The notes beneath the pieces were generated by a model. It made no database searches. It was given only the letters and a program-made list of their open reading frames with translations, and had not been told where the DNA came from. A DNA stretch of 64,000 nucleotides from Streptomyces sp. Ag109_O5-1. Lineage in GTDB: Bacteria > Actinomycetota > Actinomycetes > Streptomycetales > Streptomycetaceae. The position numbers and the translations under genes are program-made. Shown one piece after another: positions 43,597 to 51,324 of this stretch (position 1 is the first letter of the stretch; each line of letters starts with the position of its first letter). Location: NCBI RefSeq assembly GCF_003814875.1, contig NZ_RKQF01000001.1, forward strand, positions 6,944,001 through 7,008,000, written 5' to 3'.

Positions 43597-43811
43597 ACGG
43601 GCATAGCGGCCAGCATGCCCCGTTGGGTCAGAGGCGCCGAGATGGCCCCTCCACACGCGGTGGGACGCCCGCGGGGTCCCGAGGATGGCTCCCGCGTCGG
43701 CGATAGGTCCGTTCGTTACCTGCTCGTGCTGGACCCATCGTCAGGCCGGACCGGATGCTGAGCCGCCCCCTCCACATCTTCCCATTCGTATCCCGAAGAT
43801 GGGCCTACCCC

Positions 43812-44492
43812 ATGCGTACCCTCATCCGCGCCGGCGCGCTGACCGCCGGCGCTTCGGCCGTGCTGCTGTCTGCGCCGGCCGCGCACGCCACCGCTCCCGG
43901 TGACAACGGCGCAGTGAAGATCCACGACGCCAAGACAGGCGAGGAGCTGCGCCGCAACGAGCCCCACGTCTGCACGTTCTACCTCGACGCCTTCGGCTTC
44001 GACGCGGTCCAGCAGGTCGACTGGCACATCGAGGCCTGGGCTCCGACCGCCGTCACCAAGGGCGAGACCGTCAAGGCCGGCGCCATCACCCTGGACGGCC
44101 AGGGTCACGGCCGTACGGCGGACCTGTCGCTGCCCGACGGGCACTACAAGCTGTTCTGGAACTTCGACGGCGAGAAGGGCGCCGCCAAGCACAAGGTGTT
44201 CTGGACCGACTGCAAGGGCTCCGAGGGCGGTGGTGGCGGTACGACGCCGTCCGCTTCCGTTTCGCCCTCGTCTTCGGACTCGGCAGGTGCGTCGGCCTCG
44301 CCGAGTGCGTCGTCCGGCGAGGGCGGTGCCGCCCCGTCGGCCGCCGCATCCCCGTCCGCGCAGGGCGGCAGCGGCGATCTGGCCGAGACCGGCAGCAGCG
44401 CGCCGGTGGGCCTGTTGACGGGCGCTGCGGCGGCGCTCGTGGCCACGGGCGGTTACCTGGCGCTGCGGCGCCGCAGGGCCTCCCAGGGCTGA
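43812..44492 (+). CDS. LAETG-anchored surface protein
   Basis: The product has 226 residues. After a signal peptide ending AHA (about residue 27) comes a globular domain (about 28-140) containing HVCTFYLDAFGFDAVQQVDW and GHYKLFWNFDGEKGAAKHKV. A Ser/Ala/Pro-rich stalk follows, then the sortase motif LAETG. A membrane helix and an RRRR tail end the protein. LAxTG is the signal used by class E sortases in streptomycetes, so the protein is probably linked to peptidoglycan. No sortase gene is adjacent. The ATG is selected because the signal peptide starts there; no strong ribosome site is seen. Confidence 0.85.
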   Translation: MRTLIRAGALTAGASAVLLSAPAAHATAPGDNGAVKIHDAKTGEELRRNEPHVCTFYLDAFGFDAVQQVDWHIEAWAPTAVTKGETVKAGAITLDGQGHGRTADLSLPDGHYKLFWNFDGEKGAAKHKVFWTDCKGSEGGGGGTTPSASVSPSSSDSAGASASPSASSGEGGAAPSAAASPSAQGGSGDLAETGSSAPVGLLTGAAAALVATGGYLALRRRRASQG

Positions 44493-44570
44493 TGCCCGCC
44501 GCGTATGACGGTGCCCGTGCTCGTCACCCGGACGAGTACCGGGGCACTGCACACACACCGCCGCCAGGCA

Positions 44571-44660
44571 GCGTGAGGGTCAGTTCGGGAAGGAGAACGA
44601 GCGGAGTCCCGGACTCCTTCGGGACGCCGGCCTTGGGGGACGGGCTGGGGGAGGGTGAGA
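44571..44660 (-). repeat. partial duplicate of transglycosylase gene 3' end
   Basis: About 90 bp closely match the segment near 41990..42080 of the transglycosylase gene, with one continuous identical run of more than 40 bp. It has no intact reading frame, so it is a remnant of a paralogue or a segmental duplication. Confidence 0.75.
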
Positions 44661-45118
44661 TGGACGGCGCGGCTGCTCAGCGGCTTATCCCAGTGTTCGG
44701 GACTGGCCGCGCGTCCGGCCTGCAGCAGCACTCCCAGCCCGGCGGCGTCGGGGGTGGGGTCTGCCGCCAGATCGGGATCGTCGTGGTCGGGGGGCGTCCG
44801 GCTCTGCGGCACTGCTGAGCGAAATGCGTGCCAAGGCACCGCCGTCACTGACCTCCGGGGCCCGGCCCACTACGGCCGACTTGCCAGTCACCGTCGCCAC
44901 ACTGGCAACGCGCCCCGACATCACCCTGGCCAGCGAGCCATGCGGTACTCCAGCTTGTGCATGGCACTCGCGCTGACTTCCGGCATCGCGCACGTCTCTG
45001 CAGCAGGCCAGGTGGGCAGACGTAATCCCGCGGCGGGCGGATTGACCGCTACGCATGGGTCAGCCTTGCCACCACCATCTGCGGCCAGGACTGACGGGCA
45101 GTCAGATTTCGTTCCCAC

Positions 45119-45152
45119 GGCGTTCCCATTTCTCCGGGAAAATGGGAACGCC
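45119..45152. repeat. perfect 12-bp inverted repeat beside tRNA-Arg
   Basis: Arms at 45119..45130 and 45141..45152 flank a 10-base loop. It could terminate transcription reading out of the tRNA, or be part of the element attachment site. Confidence 0.6.
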
Positions 45153-45185
45153 GAACTACTTCGCGGCAAAACCGCAGGTCAAGCG

Positions 45186-45258
45186 TGCCCCCGGCAGGAT
45201 TCGAACCTGCGACACCCGCTTTAGGAGAGCGGTGCTCTATCCCCTGAGCTACGAAGGC
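45186..45258 (-). tRNA. tRNA-Arg (anticodon CCT)
   Basis: The 73 nt fold as a complete cloverleaf. The acceptor stem GCCTTCG/CGGGGGC has two G-U pairs, the D arm closes on GCTC/GAGC, and the anticodon stem is CCGCT/AGCGG. Loop CTCCTAA carries anticodon CCT at 45225..45223, decoding AGG. The T arm is GCAGG-TTCGAAT-CCTGC and the discriminator is A. CCA is not encoded. It is the only intact tRNA in the window. Its 3' part is repeated five times to the left, so it is the likely attB for the insertion array. Confidence 0.97.
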
Positions 45259-45455
45259 GGGGATCTGTCGGAAAGCGGGTCTGAAGGGGGGTGGCCCTGG
45301 TGGGGCGGTCCCTTTGGACAGGTTTCCGGCAGTGTGGTGGTGGCAGGGCTGGAGTGCAGCTGTGCCACCGCCCACAGTGTAGCGGCTGGCGCGGTGGGGG
45401 CCGGGGCCTTGTCGTGCCCCGTGTGCTGATCGAGGGCGTCGCCGGCCGGCCGGGG

Positions 45456-46013
45456 TCAGTCGGTCCTGTGGCGTCGGTAGTGGCGGGCGACCCGGATTCG
45501 GTTGCCGCAGCGGGTGGCCGAGCACCAGCGGCGGCGTGGGTGCGTGGGCAGGAACAGCATCACGCAGTCGTCGGCTTCGCACTCCCGGATGCCGGTGACC
45601 GCCGGGTCCGTCAGCAGTCCGGCGGCGGCCTCCGCGAGGTGCGCGGCCAGGCGTCGGCCGGGTGAGCCGTCGCGTCGGCGTGTGGTGACGACCGCCGAGC
45701 CGTTCCAGGTCAGTTCGTCGATGGCCGGCGCTGCGCGTTGTGCCTGGTTGAGCGCCTCCAGGTCGGCGGGCGACGGCTCGGCCCCGCGGCGGACGTGGTC
45801 GAGGGCGCGGGCGGTGTGCTCCCGTACGGCCCGTACGGCGGCCACGTCCGCCTCGGTCAGTTCCTGCGGCACCTCGCCCGGAACGCGGTCGGCCTCAAGA
45901 GCCCACCAGGTCCGCAGGTCGGCCGGGGTCAACAGCAGGTCACCCGCGGTCTGACGGGTGTTGACCAGGTCCAGGGCGAGGGGTTCCCCGGTCAGAGGCG
46001 CGAGTTCGCTCAT
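45456..46013 (-). CDS. CGNR zinc-finger (ABATE-domain) regulator
   Basis: The 185-residue protein has an N-terminal ABATE domain (GEPLALDLVNTRQTAGD, then LTPADLRTWW). A C-terminal CGNR zinc finger follows: ECEADDCVMLFLPTHPRRRW and CSATRCGNRIRVARHYRRHR, with the Cys pairs and the CGNR box. Such proteins are putative stress-response transcription factors. It is divergent from the alpha/beta hydrolase gene with only about 60 bp between starts, so it probably controls that gene. No clear Shine-Dalgarno precedes the ATG, so translation may be leaderless. Confidence 0.88.
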   Translation of the reverse strand: MSELAPLTGEPLALDLVNTRQTAGDLLLTPADLRTWWALEADRVPGEVPQELTEADVAAVRAVREHTARALDHVRRGAEPSPADLEALNQAQRAAPAIDELTWNGSAVVTTRRRDGSPGRRLAAHLAEAAAGLLTDPAVTGIRECEADDCVMLFLPTHPRRRWCSATRCGNRIRVARHYRRHRTD

Positions 46014-46072
46014 ATGGCTAATGGTACATAGACGGATTGACACGTTAGGTGGGCGGATGCAGGCTGGGGCTA

Positions 46073-46975
46073 ATGCAAGAAACGGCGAAGAAAGAGTTAG
46101 GTATGTTTGCCTCAACAGCCCGCACCGTCCATCGCCACCTCGATGTCGACGGTGTCGACGTCTTCTACCGGGAGTCCCTCCCCGAGCGGCCCGACGCGCC
46201 CGTCCTGCTGCTCCTGCACGGTTTTCCGTCCGGCTCCCACCAGTTCCGCGGCCTCATCGACGCCCTCGGTTCGCACTATCGGCTGATCGCCCCGGACTAC
46301 CCCGGCTCCGGCCACACCCGGGCCCCGGACGGGTTCACCTACTCGTTCGACCGGCTCGCCGACATCACCGAGGGTTTCGTGCAGCGCCTCGGACTCGACC
46401 GGTTCGTGATGTACGTCTTCGACTTCGGCGCGCCCGTCGGTTTCCGTATCGCCGAACGCCACCCCGAACGGATCGCCGGGCTCGTCGTGCAGAACGGCAA
46501 CGCCTACGCCGAAGGGCTCTCCGACACCGCCCGCGGCCTCCTCGGCCTGACCTCCGACACCCCCGACGCGCAGGACGCCGTCCAGGCCGTGCTCACCCTC
46601 GACGCCACCCGCAGTCAGTACGAGACCGGTGTCCCTGCTCCCGACCTGGTCGCCCCGGACGGCTGGACCCTCGACCAGCACTTCCTCGACCTGCCGGGCC
46701 GCAAGGAGGCCCAGCAGGCGCTGATCTTCGACTACCACTCCAACGTCGAGCGCTACGACGCCTGGCAGGAGTGGCTGCGCCGGCACACCCCGCCCACCCT
46801 CATCACCTGGGGCAGCAACGACCCCTTCTTCACCGAGCCCGGAGCCCGCGCCTACCTCCGCGACCTGCCCGACGCCGAACTCCACCTCTTCGACACCGGC
46901 CACTTCGCCCTCGAGACACACCTGCCGGAGATCGCCCCGCTGATCGCCGACTTCCTCGACCGCGCCTGGAAGTAG
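46073..46975 (+). CDS. alpha/beta hydrolase (dehalogenase/epoxide-hydrolase-like)
   Basis: The 300-residue alpha/beta hydrolase shows the oxyanion-hole motif LLHGFPSGSHQF. The nucleophile elbow is VMYVFDFGAPVGFRIA with Asp at the nucleophile position. The acid lies in TWGSNDPFF and the catalytic His in DTGHFALETH. An Asp nucleophile points to dehalogenase or epoxide-hydrolase chemistry rather than esterase. The ATG at 46073 has a GGGGC site; 46103 is an alternative. TTGACA at 46037 may be a -35 element. Divergent from the CGNR regulator, its likely controller. Confidence 0.88.
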   Translation: MQETAKKELGMFASTARTVHRHLDVDGVDVFYRESLPERPDAPVLLLLHGFPSGSHQFRGLIDALGSHYRLIAPDYPGSGHTRAPDGFTYSFDRLADITEGFVQRLGLDRFVMYVFDFGAPVGFRIAERHPERIAGLVVQNGNAYAEGLSDTARGLLGLTSDTPDAQDAVQAVLTLDATRSQYETGVPAPDLVAPDGWTLDQHFLDLPGRKEAQQALIFDYHSNVERYDAWQEWLRRHTPPTLITWGSNDPFFTEPGARAYLRDLPDAELHLFDTGHFALETHLPEIAPLIADFLDRAWK

Positions 46976-46984
46976 TCCGGAAAA

Positions 46985-47038
46985 GTGGTTCAGGAGGAGT
47001 GGTTCGGAGGAGCGGTTCAGGTGGAGTGGTTCGGCGGG
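46985..47038. repeat. short imperfect tandem repeat
   Basis: About four 13-14 bp units of the form GTGGTTCAGGAGGA fill the gap between the hydrolase stop and the convergent IclR gene. Function is unknown. Confidence 0.6.
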
Positions 47039-47056
47039 CGAGCCTCCGCCATCCCG

Positions 47057-48709
47057 TCAGGACAAAGGAACTCCGCTGAACCGGGATGCCGTCCGCAGGT
47101 CGTCCTGGATCCGGTCGGCGGTGGTGCGTAGTTCGGGGAGGACGTCCGTCACCAGTTCCTCCAGGCTGCGGCGGGCCGCGTGGGCGGCCACGTTCAGGGC
47201 GGCGACCGGGCGGCCCGCGCGGTCGCGCACCGGCACCGCGATCGAGCGCAGACCGGACTCCAGTTCCTCGTCCGCCAGGGCGTGGCCGTGAGGTCCGTCG
47301 AGTTCCAGGAGCGCCCGGCCCAGGGCCGTGCGGCTCGCCGGCAGCCGGGTGCCCACCGTGATGTCCACCGTCAGGACCCGGCTCGCGGCCGCCACCGCGA
47401 CGTACTGGATCTCCGCCGGGTCGGTCCCCGGGACCAGGACCGCCAGCGCCGTCGGCTCCTGGAGGCGGTCCGCCAGGGCGCGGAGGTGAGGGGTCGCCAG
47501 GCGGGCGAGGGTGGTGCGGGACAGCGGGGGGTAGCCCAGGGAGAGGACCCGGGGGGTGAGGGTGAAGGCGCGGTCCGCTGCTCTCACCAGGCCCAGGTAC
47601 TCGTACGTGATCAGGGCCCGGCGGGCCGTCGCCCTCGCCAGCCCCGTCGCCTTCGCCACGTCCGTCAGGGTCAGCGCGGAGCGGCCCTCGCCGAAGGCCG
47701 TGAGGACGGTCAGTCCCCGGGCCAGCGACTCCACGAAGTCACGGCCCAGTTCGTGCTTGGAAGCCGTGGTCCACACCGCGAGGCCTGCGGGGGGCGGGCC
47801 CGGCTCTGCGGGGCGGGCCTCGCGCAGGTCCCGCTCCATCGCCGCCACCGCCGTACGCAGCCGGGGGAGGAGCGTGTCGCGCAGGTCCGCCGCCGTGTGG
47901 CGGCTGGTGTGGCTGACGACGTTCGCCACGCACGCCACCCGGCCGGTGCCCGGGTCACGTACGGGGACGGACACCGCGACCAGGCCCGGTTCGATCAGCT
48001 GGTCGTCCAGGGCCCAGCCCTCCCGACGGGCCCGCTCCGCCCTGGCCTCGAAGCCGTCGAAGTCGTCGAAGTCATCGAAGCCGTCGGCGACAACACCGAC
48101 ATCGGCGTCGTCCGCGCCGCCAGGACTCCGCGGCGGTACGGCCGGGAAGCCCGCGTCCGTCGGGTCCGCCGCGCGCCGCGCCCGCCAGTGCGCCCACTCC
48201 GTCTCCGTCCACTCGGCCGCGAACAGCGGGCCGGGGGCGGTGCGTTCGGCCGGCAGCAGGTCGCCGATGCGGAAGCTCACGGACATCGCGCGGCGACGGG
48301 TCGCCTGGTGGATGAAACGGATGCCGTCCCGGTCGGCGACCGCGAGGGAGACGGATTCGTCCAGTTCGTCGGCGAGGGCGTCCGCGTGCGCGTCTAGGAG
48401 CGCGGGCAGACGGAGGGCGGCCAGGTAGGCGTTGCCCAGTTCCATCACACGGGGGGTGAGCACCGCGTCCCGGCCGTCTTGGCGGACGTATCCCATGCGG
48501 GCGAGGGTCGCGGTGATCCGGTCGACCGTGGAACGGGCGAGGCCGGTACGCCGTTCCAGCGCGCTCGCGCTCAGCGTCCCGCCCGCCTCGGTCAGCGCCG
48601 TCAGCACCGCCACGCCCCGGATGAGCGGCGCGACCGCCTCGGCGGGCGGCTCGCCCGGGACGGCGGAGGAGGAGAAGGGGGACGGGAAAGGGGACAGGGA
48701 GGCGGTCAT
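47057..48709 (-). CDS. tandem double IclR-family regulator
   Basis: The 550-residue protein contains two complete IclR modules in series. The first has an HTH (LSASALERRTGLARSTVDRI, about 30-85) and effector domain to about 290. The second has an HTH (LTLTDVAKATGLARATARRA, about 325-380) and effector domain to about 540 with RSIAVPVRDRAGRPVAALNV. Normal IclR proteins are about 250 residues, so this is a gene fusion or duplication. The first effector domain carries an acidic insertion rich in Asp and Phe (DDFDDFDG). PcaR/PobR-type members control aromatic catabolism, but no catabolic genes are adjacent. Its target is unknown. Confidence 0.85.
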   Translation of the reverse strand: MTASLSPFPSPFSSSAVPGEPPAEAVAPLIRGVAVLTALTEAGGTLSASALERRTGLARSTVDRITATLARMGYVRQDGRDAVLTPRVMELGNAYLAALRLPALLDAHADALADELDESVSLAVADRDGIRFIHQATRRRAMSVSFRIGDLLPAERTAPGPLFAAEWTETEWAHWRARRAADPTDAGFPAVPPRSPGGADDADVGVVADGFDDFDDFDGFEARAERARREGWALDDQLIEPGLVAVSVPVRDPGTGRVACVANVVSHTSRHTAADLRDTLLPRLRTAVAAMERDLREARPAEPGPPPAGLAVWTTASKHELGRDFVESLARGLTVLTAFGEGRSALTLTDVAKATGLARATARRALITYEYLGLVRAADRAFTLTPRVLSLGYPPLSRTTLARLATPHLRALADRLQEPTALAVLVPGTDPAEIQYVAVAAASRVLTVDITVGTRLPASRTALGRALLELDGPHGHALADEELESGLRSIAVPVRDRAGRPVAALNVAAHAARRSLEELVTDVLPELRTTADRIQDDLRTASRFSGVPLS

Positions 48710-48764
48710 CGGCTCTCCGGTACGGCGATCAGGGCACTCTTACCGTAAACCGTGGCCGACCTGG

Positions 48765-48857
48765 CCATCCCCGTGTCACCCGCACCCCGTGGCGACCATC
48801 CTCGTGTCACCCGCACCCCCGTACCCGTAGTGGCTATCCCCGTGTCACCCGCACCCG
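48765..48857. repeat. three direct repeats at the 3' end of the metalloprotease gene
   Basis: A roughly 21-bp sequence around CCCCGTGTCACCCGCACCC occurs three times (near 48767, 48799 and 48837). The third copy encodes the last residues (RVRVTRG) of the metalloprotease; the other two lie just after its stop codon. Confidence 0.85.
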
Positions 48858-50201
48858 GTAGTTCCCCTCCAGGTCCGCCGACAGGACCTGTACGTCGATC
48901 CCGTGCTTGGGGTCCTTGAAGCTCTCGCCCGGGCCGAACGGGGCGTCCGAGAGTTCCGCCTGGACGTTGGGGCTGCGGGTGCAGCCGCCGGTGTCGCGGT
49001 GGGCGTCGTACACCTTGATCGGTCCGCGGCCGGTGTCGACGTTCGCGTCGACCTTGTAGATGAGGACGCCGGGGCGGCAGACCTCCTCGTCGTTGCCGCT
49101 CTTGGTCCGCACCTCCAGGGCGTAGCCGGTGCGGGCGTCCAGGGGGACGAAGACCAGTTTGCGGCCGCCGGGGCGGGAGAGCGGGGTGAGGGTGTAGTCG
49201 GCGGTGCCGTGGGTCCCCGCGCAGCTGACCTGGGCGGCGTCCAGCCAGCCCAGCTTCCACTTGTGCCAGGCGAGCAGGTCGTTGTCGGCCCCCCAGTCCT
49301 CGCTCATGATGTCCCAGTGCCCGACCGCGCCGCCGCCCTCCTGGGTGTAGAGGTCGGGCAGGCCGAAGACATGGCCGTTCTCGTGGGGGAGGACCCGGTA
49401 GCCGGTGCGGTCGTAGGAGCCGGAGCCGTCGTCCTGGCGGGAGTAGACGAACGAGGCGTTGGCGACCGGGACGCCGTCGGCGACCGGAGCCTCGCTGTTG
49501 CCGGCGAAGGTCACGGAGAGCACGGTGTCCAGGGCGGAGGGGCCGGCGTTCGGGGTGACCAGCACGTTCAGGAGGTCGTACGAGCGGAAGTCCACGTCCG
49601 GGTCGGCGGCGGCCACGATGTCCTGGACCAGTTGCCGGTAGCCGGGGTCGAAGGGGGCGCCGCGTTCTATGCCGTACTCCTTGAACGGCTTGGGCATCCG
49701 CAGCCAGTGGTCGATGGGGGCCGCGGGCTCGTAGTCGAGCTTGCCGTAGGAGGCGGTGCGGAACCATTCCTGGGTCTGCGGGAAGAACTCGCGGTAGCGG
49801 TCGAGGGCGCTGCCCTGGCCGGGCGCGTCGGAGAAGTCGACCATCAGGGTCAGGGCGTGCACGGTGCCGGTGGAGCGGGAGTAGCCGCTCGGGGTGGGGA
49901 TGCCCTCGGTCATCTGGACCGTGTGGTTGCCGCTGATCAGGCAGGGGCCGTAGACGGAGGAGCGGGCCAGCGCGATGGGGCCGGCGCCGGCCGGCGAGGG
50001 GGCCGTCGTGAGATGCCCGGTGCCCGCCGAGGTGCCGACCGCGAGGAGCAGCGCGGCCACGGCGGCGAGGCAGAGCGCACGGCGGGGGCGTATCCGGCCG
50101 CGGTCCGGACGTATCCGGCGGGTCGCCGGCGTACGGCGGCCCAGGGTCCTGCGGGGGGTACGACGGCTCGCGGGCGCACGGCGGCTGGGCTGCGGCTGCA
50201 T
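48834..50201 (-). CDS. secreted M6-type metalloprotease (immune-inhibitor-A-like)
   Basis: The 455-residue exported protein has a long Arg-rich N-terminus, then a hydrophobic signal (about 44-60). The protease domain carries VLPHENGHVFGLPDLY, an HExxHxxGxxD zinc motif, and downstream HWDIMSEDWGADNDLLAWHK, the M6-family region around the Met turn. A C-terminal beta domain follows. It probably degrades extracellular proteins. The ATG at 50201 is preferred; an upstream in-frame start would add 19 residues. It is monocistronic. The 3' end shows tandem duplication of its last codons. Confidence 0.87.
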   Translation of the reverse strand: MQPQPSRRAPASRRTPRRTLGRRTPATRRIRPDRGRIRPRRALCLAAVAALLLAVGTSAGTGHLTTAPSPAGAGPIALARSSVYGPCLISGNHTVQMTEGIPTPSGYSRSTGTVHALTLMVDFSDAPGQGSALDRYREFFPQTQEWFRTASYGKLDYEPAAPIDHWLRMPKPFKEYGIERGAPFDPGYRQLVQDIVAAADPDVDFRSYDLLNVLVTPNAGPSALDTVLSVTFAGNSEAPVADGVPVANASFVYSRQDDGSGSYDRTGYRVLPHENGHVFGLPDLYTQEGGGAVGHWDIMSEDWGADNDLLAWHKWKLGWLDAAQVSCAGTHGTADYTLTPLSRPGGRKLVFVPLDARTGYALEVRTKSGNDEEVCRPGVLIYKVDANVDTGRGPIKVYDAHRDTGGCTRSPNVQAELSDAPFGPGESFKDPKHGIDVQVLSADLEGNYRVRVTRG

Positions 50202-50483
50202 GCATGGACCTTTCGCTCCACGGCAGCCGCCGGTCTCCGGCTGCACCCTTTCGATCACCCTGTGTCGGCGGGGCGTTGGGCGCGCGCTGGAGGGGCCGAT
50301 CGTGGGACCACCCCGGAAAGAGCGGTGTGACCCAGGTCACGTGAAATCCGTGGAAGGCGCGGAAATAACCGGGGACCCTCTCCCCGTTTAGACCTGTGTC
50401 CGAGCGAAACGGGGAGCTGCTCCCCGGATCGCGGAAGTCAAGACCGAAGCCAAGACCGAAGTCCGACAGACCAGGAGTGCGCC

Positions 50484-51134
50484 GTGCAGACCGCGACCGC
50501 CATCCCCGCCGTGCGCAAGGCGCCCCGGCCCCGCGCCGACGCCCTGCGCAACCGGGAGCGGATCGTCGCCGCCGCCCGGGAGATGTTCACCGAGTACGGC
50601 CCCGACGTGCCGCTCGACGAGATCGCCCGCCGGGCCGGCGTCGGCAACGCGACGCTGTACCGCAACTTCCCCGACCGCGACGCACTGGTCCGCGAGGTCG
50701 TCTGCTCCGTCATGGACCGGACGTCGGAAGCGGCCGAACTGGCGCTCGCGGAGACCGGGGACGCCTTCGAGGCGCTGGAGCGCTTCGTGCACGCCTCCGC
50801 CGACGAGCGGGTCAGCGCGCTGTGCCCGATGGTCGCCAGCACCTTCGACGAGAACCACCCCGATCTGGAAGCGGCACGCGAGCGGTGCGAGCAGCTCATC
50901 GAGCAGCTCATGGACCGCGCCAAGGCGGCCGGACAGCTCCGTCCGGACGTGGGCGTCGGCGATGTGATGATCGCCGCCGCCCAGCTCAGCCGGCCCCCGG
51001 CCGGTACCGGCTGCCTGGTCAACGACCGCTTCGTCCACCGCTATCTGCAGCTGTTCCTGGACGGGCTGCGGGCTCCGGCCCGATCCGCCCTGCCGGGCAC
51101 GGCCGTGACCATGGAGGACCTGCGCCAGGCCTGA
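50484..51134 (+). CDS. TetR-family repressor
   Basis: This 216-residue TetR regulator has an N-terminal HTH: NRERIVAAAREMFTEYGPDV, LDEIARRAGVGNATLYRNFP, typical of the family. The ligand-binding helical C-terminus includes MDRTSEAAELALAETGDAFE. The GTG has an AGGAG site. It is followed 190 bp later, on the same strand, by a 14-helix MFS exporter, its probable target: drug efflux controlled by the exported compound. Confidence 0.9.
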   Translation: MQTATAIPAVRKAPRPRADALRNRERIVAAAREMFTEYGPDVPLDEIARRAGVGNATLYRNFPDRDALVREVVCSVMDRTSEAAELALAETGDAFEALERFVHASADERVSALCPMVASTFDENHPDLEAARERCEQLIEQLMDRAKAAGQLRPDVGVGDVMIAAAQLSRPPAGTGCLVNDRFVHRYLQLFLDGLRAPARSALPGTAVTMEDLRQA

Positions 51135-51324
51135 CCCAGCCGCGAACCGCCGATCAGTTCCCGATTAGTTCGAGACCGCCTAGCGGTCCTTCATCCGACA
51201 CATCTGACGTTCGCCTCACACATCACATCTGACCTGCGTCGCCGATCCCGATCCGTCGCCGATCGGCCGTCGCACACCTCACGCATCGCTTTTTCCGTCA
51301 CGAAGCCACGAAGTGGGTACCCCT

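Larger units (their letters stand above)
44493..45185. other. non-coding right end of slot 5
   Basis: No gene is supported. The stretch includes a partial duplicate of the transglycosylase 3' end (44571..44660), paired GTTCCCA direct repeats at 45111 and 45122, and a perfect 12-bp inverted repeat (45119..45130 with 45141..45152) just left of the tRNA. Confidence 0.5.
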
